A stretch of DNA of 64,000 bases from Chlorobium phaeovibrioides (GTDB lineage Bacteria > Bacteroidota > Chlorobiia > Chlorobiales > Chlorobiaceae), in assembly GCF_003968655.1 (NCBI RefSeq), contig NZ_RXYK01000002.1, positions 124,001 to 188,000 on the forward strand, given 5' to 3'. The notes under the pieces were generated by a model. It worked only from the letters and a program-made list of their open reading frames with translations, did no database searches and was not told the origin of the DNA. The position numbers and the translations under genes are program-made. Position 1 is the first letter of the stretch; each line of letters begins with the position of its first letter. Shown here piece after piece: positions 52,202-59,395 of the stretch.

Positions 52202-52426
52202 ATGTTGGACCACAGAAAAAAGCTCCGGGGCACAGTCACGCAGGTACAGCACTTACTGCGAGAGCAAGGAGAAGACCTCAGTTTGGCCGCCGTATCAAAA
52301 CGCATCAAGGTGGGCACCAATGTCGAAACCATGCGCTACTGGATTGAAGCAATAAGAAAGAGAAAGACAAAGGATCAGGCAACAGCAACAGAAATCAACA
52401 AAATGCGAAGGGAGGCAACCGAATGA
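52202..52426 (+). CDS. Small basic protein, first gene of the phage early operon
   Basis: The 74-residue basic protein (MLDHRKKLRGTVTQVQHLLRE, EDLSLAAVSKRIKVGTNVETMRYWIEAIRKRK) has a likely helix-turn-helix-like segment near residues 26-50, suggesting a Cro-like or other DNA-binding role. I do not recognise the family. Its stop overlaps the next start (ATGA), which shows coupled translation. The upstream TTG 52196 is a weaker start choice. Confidence 0.55.
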   Translation: MLDHRKKLRGTVTQVQHLLREQGEDLSLAAVSKRIKVGTNVETMRYWIEAIRKRKTKDQATATEINKMRREATE

Positions 52427-52635
52427 TGGAAACAAGATTCTACCGCTTGGTGGACATTATTGGCGACCGGAAGAGGGAGATACCAGCCATCATTCCGGTA
52501 TCTGCTAGAACCTGGTTCCGAGGTGTTGCGGATGGGCGGTTCCCAAAACCTATAAAACTCACCCCTCACACGGTCGGGTGGTTATCAACAGACATCGAGC
52601 GGCTTATGGACAGACTTATGGCTGAGGCCAAGTAA
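52423..52635 (+). CDS. AlpA/MerR-like small DNA-binding protein
   Basis: The 70-residue protein (RLVDIIGDRKREIPAIIPVSARTWFRGVADGRFPKPIKLTPHTVGW) fits the AlpA type: a winged helix with a target-recognition helix and the RFPKPIKL turn. AlpA-like proteins activate or excise prophages, by family knowledge. It overlaps the preceding gene by ATGA. Confidence 0.72.
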   Translation: MMETRFYRLVDIIGDRKREIPAIIPVSARTWFRGVADGRFPKPIKLTPHTVGWLSTDIERLMDRLMAEAK

Positions 52636-52663
52636 ATCAATTGTCAAACAAAAGGCACAAGCC

Positions 52664-52804
52664 ATGAAGCAAATACTCAGCACCATCGGCACATTTATCC
52701 GCCACAAAGTACTGCGGATCAGGTCATACGAGATTATCAGCATATCGCCAGGCGGCAACATCAGCCTCCGCCCCATGCGCAAAAGCACCAGGAAGAATCC
52801 ATGA
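52664..52804 (+). CDS. Short basic phage protein
   Basis: The 46-residue frame (MKQILSTIGTFIRHKVLRIRSYEII) is basic and ends at ATGA, overlapping the next start. It is unrecognised. It is accepted only because of its tight packing between two genes on the same strand, AAAGGC upstream of its ATG, and the overlap. Confidence 0.4.
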   Translation: MKQILSTIGTFIRHKVLRIRSYEIISISPGGNISLRPMRKSTRKNP

Positions 52805-52977
52805 ACGCCATAGCCAAAAGCACCGCCGGCGCAGTACTCGGCATCATCATCCTCGGGGCTATCACAATAGCAACTGGAGGCAGTCCTCTCATAACAACCA
52901 TAGGCCTCACCCTCACACTCTACCTCGGCAGCATAGAACTCCTCCGCTGCATCAAAGCAATCATACAATCAAAATAA
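52801..52977 (+). CDS. Small membrane protein in the phage early operon
   Basis: The 58-residue protein consists of two hydrophobic stretches (AGAVLGIIILGAITIATGG and ITTIGLTLTLYLGSI) and a short basic tail. It is likely a two-helix membrane protein. Function is unknown. Its ATG overlaps the stop of the preceding short gene. Confidence 0.45.
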   Translation: MNAIAKSTAGAVLGIIILGAITIATGGSPLITTIGLTLTLYLGSIELLRCIKAIIQSK

Positions 52978-53000
52978 CCAAAACCACAAGGAGCGACATC

Positions 53001-54902
53001 ATGCAGATAAAGCTACAGAGTCTGAAGCTCAAGAACTTTAAGGGCATCAAACAGTTCACATTCCAGCCCGAAGGAGCAGACGCCGAAATCCGGGGGCAGA
53101 ACGGCACCGGAAAAAGCACCGTCGCCGACGCCCTTAACTGGCTGCTGTTCGACAAGAACCAGGCTGGCGAGAAGGCCTTCAGCATCAAAACGCTCGACGG
53201 CGGGAATGAAGCTGTCCATGGTCTGGACCACGAAGTTGAAGCTACACTGTTGGTCGACGGCCGGCCGCTGCAGCTCGGTAAAATGATGCGGGAGAAATGG
53301 ACAAAGAAGAGGGGTGCGAATGCCGAAGCCGCGTTCCAGGGCCATGAAACCCTCTACACCGTCGACGGCATCCCAAAGAAGAAGAGCGACTACGACAGCG
53401 CAGTTACCGCCATAGCCCCGGAAGAATCCTTCCGCTTGCTCACAAGCACAACCTACTTTAACGCAATCAAATGGCAGGACCGCCGCCGCATCCTGCTTGA
53501 GGTCACCGGCAAGGTGTCCGACGCCGAAGTCATCGCCGCGCACGAAGGGCTCGAAGGGATTGAAGCGGTGCTCGACGGCCACTCACTCGACGACCGCACG
53601 AAAGCGCTGAAGTCCCGCCGTCCCAAGATCAACACCGCCCTTAACGAAATCCAGCCACGCATAGACGAAGCGCTCCGCGCCAAGCCAGAAGAAGCTGAAC
53701 TCTGCCCACCAAAAGGGAAAAGCTATGAAGCGCTCCGCAAGGAGTGGCGGGAAGCGCAGAACCGCCGTGCCGCAATGCTTGCCGGCGACACCACGGCAAC
53801 CGGCGAAGAGATCCTCCGGCACAGAGAAGCCATGGCCACCCTCAACCGCCAGCACGACGAAGCCCTAAGAGCATGGCGTGCCGGCGAGGAAACCAAAAAA
53901 GAGAAAGCCAGAAAGGCCACGCAGGAAGTTGAAGACAACGAGCACAAGGTAGAAAGAGAAGTCTCCCTCATTGAGGATTACACAAACAGCCTCGAAGCGC
54001 TCCGCGAGAAATGGGCAGAGAGGAACGCAACAGAATGGACAGAGTCCGAGTGCCCAACCTGCGGACAAGCATTGCCCGAAGAGCAGGCCGAAGAAGCCCA
54101 AACGCGCTTTAACGAAAAAAGGGCCGAAGAGCTGAAAGCCATCGAAGCAGAAGCGAAAAAACAAACCGCAGCACTCCAAGAAAGCATCAAACGCAAAGAG
54201 GCAGCAGAAAGCCGTATTGACGAACTCATAGCCGCAGAAGACGCGCAGGAAACGCATGATCCGGAGCCAGTAGCACCCGACCACAGCGAAAGAGAAAAAA
54301 CCATCGCCACGCTCACAGCAGGCTCAACAAGCGCCGCCCCCAACACCAAACCCATTGATGAGGAAGTTGAGCGGATTGAAGCACAGATAGCCGCCTTCGA
54401 ACGGTTCAGTGCAGCGCTCAAGCAGAGCGCAGATATTGACAAGCGGGTAGGAGACCTGATGGCGGAGAAGAAAGAACTCGGCATCGAGCTCGACGCCATC
54501 GACCAGAATATCGCACTGCTTGAGGAGTTCCTCCGCTGCAAAGTCGCCATGCTCACCGGCACAGTGAACGAACGGTTTGCCCCGCTCAGCTTCCGGCTGT
54601 TTGGGGAGCAAGTGAACGGAGGGCTCGCCGAAACCTGCGAAACCCTCGTTCCATCAGCAAACGGGGCCATGGTGCCCTGGAGCGATGTCAACACTGGAGC
54701 ACGGGTTCGGGCTGGCCTGCAGATCATCAAGGTGCTGAGTGGACACTACGGTATCACAGCGCCTGTCTTTATTGATAACGCCGAGTCTGTCACCGGATCA
54801 ATTGATAATGGCGAAAGCCAGACAATCAAGCTGATCGCAACCGAAGAGGCGGCAGAGCTGAAGATCACCCTACTTGAACAGCCACTGGCACTTGCAGTCT
54901 AA
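53001..54902 (+). CDS. SMC/SbcC-like ATPase
   Basis: The 633-residue protein starts with LKNFKGIKQFTFQPEGADAEIRGQNGTGKSTVADALNWLLF, a Walker A of the SMC/RecF/SbcC class. A coiled-coil region fills the middle, with a CPTCGQALP zinc-hook motif near residue 350 and more coiled coil. The end (PVFIDNAESVTG) carries a Walker B-like acidic stretch. It is shorter than bacterial SbcC. Phages encode such ATPases beside recombinases, probably as end-processing or loading factors. AAGGAG lies seven bases before ATG 53001. A nuclease partner is not present as SbcD. Confidence 0.82.
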   Translation: MQIKLQSLKLKNFKGIKQFTFQPEGADAEIRGQNGTGKSTVADALNWLLFDKNQAGEKAFSIKTLDGGNEAVHGLDHEVEATLLVDGRPLQLGKMMREKWTKKRGANAEAAFQGHETLYTVDGIPKKKSDYDSAVTAIAPEESFRLLTSTTYFNAIKWQDRRRILLEVTGKVSDAEVIAAHEGLEGIEAVLDGHSLDDRTKALKSRRPKINTALNEIQPRIDEALRAKPEEAELCPPKGKSYEALRKEWREAQNRRAAMLAGDTTATGEEILRHREAMATLNRQHDEALRAWRAGEETKKEKARKATQEVEDNEHKVEREVSLIEDYTNSLEALREKWAERNATEWTESECPTCGQALPEEQAEEAQTRFNEKRAEELKAIEAEAKKQTAALQESIKRKEAAESRIDELIAAEDAQETHDPEPVAPDHSEREKTIATLTAGSTSAAPNTKPIDEEVERIEAQIAAFERFSAALKQSADIDKRVGDLMAEKKELGIELDAIDQNIALLEEFLRCKVAMLTGTVNERFAPLSFRLFGEQVNGGLAETCETLVPSANGAMVPWSDVNTGARVRAGLQIIKVLSGHYGITAPVFIDNAESVTGSIDNGESQTIKLIATEEAAELKITLLEQPLALAV

Positions 54903-54941
54903 CCGTCACTCAACAGGAACAACACCCAAAACACCACCACC

Positions 54942-55811
54942 ATGCCAGAAGCTATCCAGACTCCCCAGCAGAATGCCGTCCAGCGGTTCCGCACTGTCCT
55001 CGAAGATCCGATTGTGCAGGAGCAGTTCAAGAACGCCCTGGAAGAAAACGCCCCGCTTTTCGTCGCCTCACTGGTTGATGTCGTCAGCAACGACAAAATT
55101 CTGCAGGAATGCAGCCCGAAAGACCTCATCCGTGAAGCCTTCAAAGCCGCAACCCTCAAGCTCCCCATCAACAAGGGGTTGGGGTTCGCATGGATCGTTC
55201 CGTTCCGCGAAAAAGGCGTGCCGAAACCGCAGATGCAGATCGGCTACAAAGGCTACATCCAGCTCGCCCAGCGTACCGCACAGTACCGCTACATCAACGC
55301 CGATATCGTCTACGAAGGCGAGCTAAAAAAAGCCGATAAACTCACCGGAGAAATCGACCTCACAGGCGAAGCGACGAGTGAAGTCGCCATCGGCTACTTC
55401 GCCCATATTGAAACCACCAACGGGTTCCGCAAAACGCTCTACATGAGCAAAGCCCAGGTCGAATCTCACGCAAAACGCTACAGCAAGAGCTTCGGTCAGG
55501 GGTACTCACCCTGGAAAACCAACTTCGACGAAATGGCCATGAAAACGGTCATCAACAGCCTGCTCAAGCGCTACGGTATTCTCTCCGTTGAAATGCTCGG
55601 AGCCTTCCAGGGCGATGACGACCAACGCACCCCCGAAGCCAAAGCCCAGGACGACATCACGAACTTCGCCAACAGCGAAAGCGCAGGGTTCAGCGACGCC
55701 GAAATCATCGAGCCAGCAACGGGAAGGATGGCGCAAGCCAAAGCACCCCAAGCTGAATCAGCATGGGAGCCAGTTGGCGCCACCAACAGCAAGGCCCGGG
55801 CACCATTCTAA
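54942..55811 (+). CDS. recT: RecT-family single-strand annealing protein
   Basis: The 289-residue protein matches RecT: residues about 60-200 carry CSPKDLIREAFKAATLKLPINKGLGFAWIVPF, MQIGYKGYIQLAQRTAQYRYINADIVYEGE, and the C-terminal NFDEMAMKTVINSLLKRYGI. RecT anneals complementary single strands during phage recombination. The usual exonuclease partner (RecE or a YqaJ-type) is absent; the neighbours are the SMC-like ATPase and an MBL-fold protein. No ribosome site is seen before ATG 54942. Confidence 0.93.
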   Translation: MPEAIQTPQQNAVQRFRTVLEDPIVQEQFKNALEENAPLFVASLVDVVSNDKILQECSPKDLIREAFKAATLKLPINKGLGFAWIVPFREKGVPKPQMQIGYKGYIQLAQRTAQYRYINADIVYEGELKKADKLTGEIDLTGEATSEVAIGYFAHIETTNGFRKTLYMSKAQVESHAKRYSKSFGQGYSPWKTNFDEMAMKTVINSLLKRYGILSVEMLGAFQGDDDQRTPEAKAQDDITNFANSESAGFSDAEIIEPATGRMAQAKAPQAESAWEPVGATNSKARAPF

Positions 55812-55905
55812 GCACCCGTCACTCATCAGGCAAACACATCCCCCATGGTAGCAAACGCCGCCATGGGAACCAGGGCACCACACACCACCCTCAAGACGCA
55901 AAGCA

Positions 55906-56637
55906 ATGAAATTCAGCGCACTTGCCAGCGGAAGCACAGGCAACCTCTACACACTCGAAGACGCCGAAACACGCATCATCATAGAATGCGGCCTGCCCTA
56001 CAAGCAGATTCAGAAGCTGCTCCCCCTGCCCCCAACTCACTACGCAGCCTGCCTCATCACGCACAGCCACGCCGACCACAGCTACGCCGCACAAGAACTT
56101 CAGCGGCGCGGCATTCCCATCCACTGCAGCAACGCAACTGCCGAGTCGATTGGGTTGAGACGCGGCTGGACTGAAGCCGGAAGCGAGCAAATCGGAACAC
56201 TGCAAATCAAAACCTACGAAGCCCAGCACGATGTCCCCAACCTCATGTTTCTTATCCGCTCCACTCAAGACGGCGAAACGCTCCTCTTCGCCATAGACAC
56301 CTACTACATCCGCGAAAACTTCCACGGCATCACCATCTGGGCATGCGAATGCAACTACAGCAAAGAACTACTTCAGGACGGCGACGCCCTGGCCGACCGC
56401 CTCTACACCAGCCACATGGAGCTCCGCACCCTCCTCAGCGCATTAGCATCCAGCGACCTCAGCCAATGCCGGGAAATCCACCTCCTCCATATCAGCCGGG
56501 ACCGTGGCGACCCCCAGGCATTCGCCCGCGCAACCCAAGAACAAACCGGCATACCAGTCTACGCCGCTCAACCAATCACAACCAGGAACCATCATGATTA
56601 TCAAAGGATTCAACGGAATATTCCGCACAGACAATGA
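55906..56637 (+). CDS. MBL-fold protein in the phage recombination module
   Basis: The 243-residue protein has the metallo-beta-lactamase site LITHSHADHSYAAQEL and further His/Asp ligands (AQHDVPN, LLFAIDTYYI, LLHISRDRGD). The YycJ/WalJ-like pattern suggests a nuclease or phosphodiesterase rather than a lactamase. It lies between recT and rusA, so it may supply the exonuclease missing beside RecT; this is inference. Its end overlaps the next gene by 44 bases. Confidence 0.78.
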   Translation: MKFSALASGSTGNLYTLEDAETRIIIECGLPYKQIQKLLPLPPTHYAACLITHSHADHSYAAQELQRRGIPIHCSNATAESIGLRRGWTEAGSEQIGTLQIKTYEAQHDVPNLMFLIRSTQDGETLLFAIDTYYIRENFHGITIWACECNYSKELLQDGDALADRLYTSHMELRTLLSALASSDLSQCREIHLLHISRDRGDPQAFARATQEQTGIPVYAAQPITTRNHHDYQRIQRNIPHRQ

Positions 56638-56914
56638 AGGGCTTCCGCCAACGCTTGGACGCAGCGACAACCCCGAACCGCAGCTAAACAACACACCCCC
56701 GCAGCGACAGGCAAAATGCGCCATTGAACTCATTCGCCGAGCCGGTCACTGGCTCCTATACGAAATCACCCAAGGGAACCACCACATCGATGTCATCGGC
56801 GAAAACAAATCGTTTCACAGCACCATCAGCAAGCACGACATCTTCCAGAAATACGAAGACTGGGTCGCCGCCCAAGACACACGACGAAACAGGGGAGTGG
56901 CCCGTGCACTATGA
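56594..56914 (+). CDS. Small phage protein of unknown function
   Basis: The 106-residue protein starts MIIKGFNGIFRTDNEG and has a compact part (KCAIELIRRAGHWLLYEITQGNHHIDVIGENKSFH) with no recognised family. It overlaps the MBL gene upstream and rusA downstream, which supports its being translated in the operon. Confidence 0.55.
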   Translation: MIIKGFNGIFRTDNEGLPPTLGRSDNPEPQLNNTPPQRQAKCAIELIRRAGHWLLYEITQGNHHIDVIGENKSFHSTISKHDIFQKYEDWVAAQDTRRNRGVARAL

Positions 56915-57353
56915 ATTCCTGATACCAGGCACCCCCCAGGCGCTGAAACGCCACCGCACTTACCGTTTCGGCAACAAAAACATCAATGTGGATCCGAGTT
57001 CTGCCGCCAAAGAAAACTTTCTTTTGCAAGCACTTGAGCACCGCCCACCCGAACCACTTCGCGAAGCGCTTGCAGTAACGCTGCAGTTCTGCTTTGCGCG
57101 CCCGAAATCGCACTTCCGAGGGAAGAGCAGCACCCGCCTGAAAGCTGACGCTCCGCACTGGCATACCGGTCGACCCGATGTCGACAACCTGCAGAAATTC
57201 ATCATGGACTCGCTCAACGGAACCTTCTGGCACGACGACTCCTGCATCGCCAGCATCAAGGCCGAGAAAATCTACCACGCAGTACCCGGCATACACATCC
57301 GGATTGAAGCCGCGTCCGACCCCTCAGTATCCAGCAATAGAACGGAACCATAG
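56904..57353 (+). CDS. rusA: RusA-type Holliday junction resolvase
   Basis: The 149-residue protein from GTG 56904 (MHYEFLIPGTPQALKRHR) has the RusA core: TGRPDVDNLQKFIMDSLNG with the acidic residues that bind Mg2+, and DDSCIASIKAEKIY. RusA cuts Holliday junctions at the end of phage recombination. GGGGAG at 56891-56896 supports the GTG start. It overlaps the preceding gene by 11 bases. Confidence 0.85.
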   Translation: MHYEFLIPGTPQALKRHRTYRFGNKNINVDPSSAAKENFLLQALEHRPPEPLREALAVTLQFCFARPKSHFRGKSSTRLKADAPHWHTGRPDVDNLQKFIMDSLNGTFWHDDSCIASIKAEKIYHAVPGIHIRIEAASDPSVSSNRTEP

Positions 57354-57359
57354 CCCCCG

Positions 57360-58136
57360 ATGAACACCCCCGACAACAACAGCTTCATCACACTTCACCG
57401 GCGCATTATGCAATGGGAATGGTACACCGACGCTAACACAATACGGGTATTCCTTCACCTTATTCTAACAGCAAATCACAAAGAAACCCGATGGAGAGGA
57501 GAGCTCATAAAACGAGGGCAAGTACTCACCGGCCTGAACCAATTATCGCGCGATTTAAAGCTCTCAGTAAAGAAAATTCGTGTTGCGCTGGAACACCTGA
57601 TTTCGACAGGCGAAGTGGCAAACAGATCGACAAACAAATATAGAGTGATAACCATAATCAATTACAACGCTTACCAAGACAGGAAAGAGCGTGAAGGGCA
57701 AGCAGGTAGGCAGACAGAAAGGCAATCAAAGGGCAATCAAAGGGCAGCATCCAACAATGTAAACAAGGGTAACAATAAGAAAGAAGAGGGGAGAAAGGTT
57801 CAGAACCCCGGCTTTTCAGTTGAGTTCATAGAAAAAGCCTGGGCTTTCTTCGCAACCAATAAAGTGAAACCCTACGGCGCCATCAAAACCCAGAACATCG
57901 CCCTCCAGCAGCTCTTCAGCATGGCCGGCGGGAATGAAGAAATAGCAAAAGACGCACTTCGCCAGACTCTGGCCAACAACTACCAAGGATACACCTGGTT
58001 CTTTGACCGCAAACATAAAGGAGAAAACAATGGACTTCACACGCGCAATAACCAAGGTCAAGCAGGGCAACCCACAAAAGCAGACCACGCTGCCCTCATG
58101 CAGCAGCTCGTCGATCGCACGACGGGAATGGGTTGA
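57360..58136 (+). CDS. Phage replication protein with DnaD/O-like layout
   Basis: The 258-residue protein begins with a winged-helix part (ITLHRRIMQWEWYTDANTIRVFLHLILTANHKE, LSRDLKLSVKKIRVALEHLISTG), followed by a Gln/Asn/Lys-rich linker near residues 115-145 with two GGCAATCAAA units in its DNA, and a C-terminal region. The pattern is that of phage replication initiators (O-like) or DnaD-like loaders. It starts six bases after rusA. No helicase loader is adjacent except possibly the next gene. Confidence 0.68.
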   Translation: MNTPDNNSFITLHRRIMQWEWYTDANTIRVFLHLILTANHKETRWRGELIKRGQVLTGLNQLSRDLKLSVKKIRVALEHLISTGEVANRSTNKYRVITIINYNAYQDRKEREGQAGRQTERQSKGNQRAASNNVNKGNNKKEEGRKVQNPGFSVEFIEKAWAFFATNKVKPYGAIKTQNIALQQLFSMAGGNEEIAKDALRQTLANNYQGYTWFFDRKHKGENNGLHTRNNQGQAGQPTKADHAALMQQLVDRTTGMG

Positions 58137-58563
58137 CCAGCCCACCCCCACCACCATCATGGCCGCCCTCAACGAAATCCAACGAGCGAAAGGCAAATGG
58201 TACAGCGAAGTCATGATGAAGTTCTACAGCACCAATGTACCAGAACGCACCAAAGAGCACCTCGACGGGCTTGTCGCCACCATCCAAGCGCAGAAGCTCA
58301 ACACCACCGACCTTCTGACCGTCACCCGGCGCATCCGCTTCACCGAGTTCCAAGGCACCACCTACATGCCCCTGCCTGATGAGGCAGCCATTGTGCGCAT
58401 TATCCGCGAAGTGCAGAGCGAGAGCATCACTGCGCAATCAAACGAACCACGCAAAGGCCACGAACCCGACCCCATCGACATGAGCGAATACGACGGACTG
58501 ACGGAAGAAGAAACCTGGGAAGCGATGTTCGAAAAAGCCTACCAAAAATGCGGAGGGCGGTGA
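58030..58563 (+). CDS. Phage protein overlapping the replication gene
   Basis: The 177-residue protein (MDFTRAITKVKQGNPQKQTT) overlaps the replication gene by 107 bases in another frame. AAAGGAG at 58017-58023 is well placed before ATG 58030, which makes the overlap credible. The end (DMSEYDGLTEEETWEAMFEKAYQKCGG) is acidic. Family unknown; position after a replication initiator suggests a loader or partner, by inference. Confidence 0.6.
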   Translation: MDFTRAITKVKQGNPQKQTTLPSCSSSSIARREWVDQPTPTTIMAALNEIQRAKGKWYSEVMMKFYSTNVPERTKEHLDGLVATIQAQKLNTTDLLTVTRRIRFTEFQGTTYMPLPDEAAIVRIIREVQSESITAQSNEPRKGHEPDPIDMSEYDGLTEEETWEAMFEKAYQKCGGR

Positions 58564-58674
58564 ATATTGCATTCAGCCAAATTACTCTGCGATGGTGTGA
58601 GTTTCTGATAAAAAAATCGTATGATATAGCTGACCCAACAACCCGACTGGAAGGTCAAAGCAAAAGGGATCACT

Positions 58675-59136
58675 ATGGCAACCAAGCCCATTGAAAAGCA
58701 CTCGCAACTTGCTCAAGTATCAGTTGCAAAGGCAGAAGAGATTGATCGGGTAACACAAAACCCCGGCGGAGAAAGGGGTGCGCTCATCACATTGATCAAC
58801 AGCATTTATTTGGCAGATATCCCAACCGATGCAAAGCGGTCAATGACCGATCTGCTGCAGCAACTCATTGAGCACGCACAGCTTGAAGCACGGTTCAGAA
58901 CCCTGCTCACAAAAGCAGACGCAGCGTTCATCAAGAAACTCGAAGCAGACTACCCCAACCTTACACAGCGAGACACACTCATATCCCTCTTCATCAAACT
59001 CGGGTATGATACCCGGGAGATTGCACGGAGGGTTGGGATTAGCACACGGGGGATGGAGAGCATCCGGTACAGGCTGCACAAGAAGATCGGCAGGGCGAAG
59101 AATGAGTCGATCAAGATGTATCTCGGGGGGGTGTGA
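58675..59136 (+). CDS. LuxR-type helix-turn-helix regulator
   Basis: The 153-residue protein has an unrecognised N-terminal part and a C-terminal helix-turn-helix (LTQRDTLISLFIKLGYDTREIARRVGISTRGMESIRYRLHKKIG) of the LuxR/sigma-4 kind. It could control late genes of the phage element. It is separated from the upstream operon by 111 bases with a TATGAT at 58620-58625 as a possible -10. Confidence 0.7.
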   Translation: MATKPIEKHSQLAQVSVAKAEEIDRVTQNPGGERGALITLINSIYLADIPTDAKRSMTDLLQQLIEHAQLEARFRTLLTKADAAFIKKLEADYPNLTQRDTLISLFIKLGYDTREIARRVGISTRGMESIRYRLHKKIGRAKNESIKMYLGGV

Positions 59137-59395
59137 GGGGCTTTAAGCCGGGTCTTATGGGCCGGTCGGAGGGAGAATGTATCAATGAAGCGCCTTTGCC
59201 TGCTAAGGAGGTTGTTGTCAGAGTAGCGCAGCTTTCTCTGCCCTGTGTCGAGACATCTACAATAAACGCAGCCAAGAGGACTCTTGTTACGTGCGGGTTG
59301 TGCTGACAACCTTGCTACATTGCTGGACAGCAGGATGATCGAAAACGCACGGCTTATGGTCAAGAAGGGCAGCGTTCACCGACTATGTAATCAAT
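59137..59395. other. Non-coding stretch between the phage region and the AlbA_2 gene
   Basis: Nothing recognisable is seen in these 259 bases; short frames are interrupted. Composition changes here from the T-poor phage strand to a more even base use, so the right border of the phage module likely lies in it. Confidence 0.4.

Larger units (their letters stand above)
51392..59136. mobile_element. Prophage-like early region (remnant or one end of an element)
   Basis: The segment holds, in order, a small Cys protein, a CI-type repressor on the minus strand, and on the plus strand an early operon with AlpA-type regulator, small proteins, SMC/SbcC-like ATPase, RecT, MBL-fold protein, RusA, replication proteins and a LuxR-type regulator. 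Gene overlaps of 4-44 bases, one of 107 bases, and a T-poor, A/C-rich coding strand set it apart from the core genes. No integrase, terminase, capsid, tail or lysis gene is in view. The borders are approximate. Confidence 0.75.
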
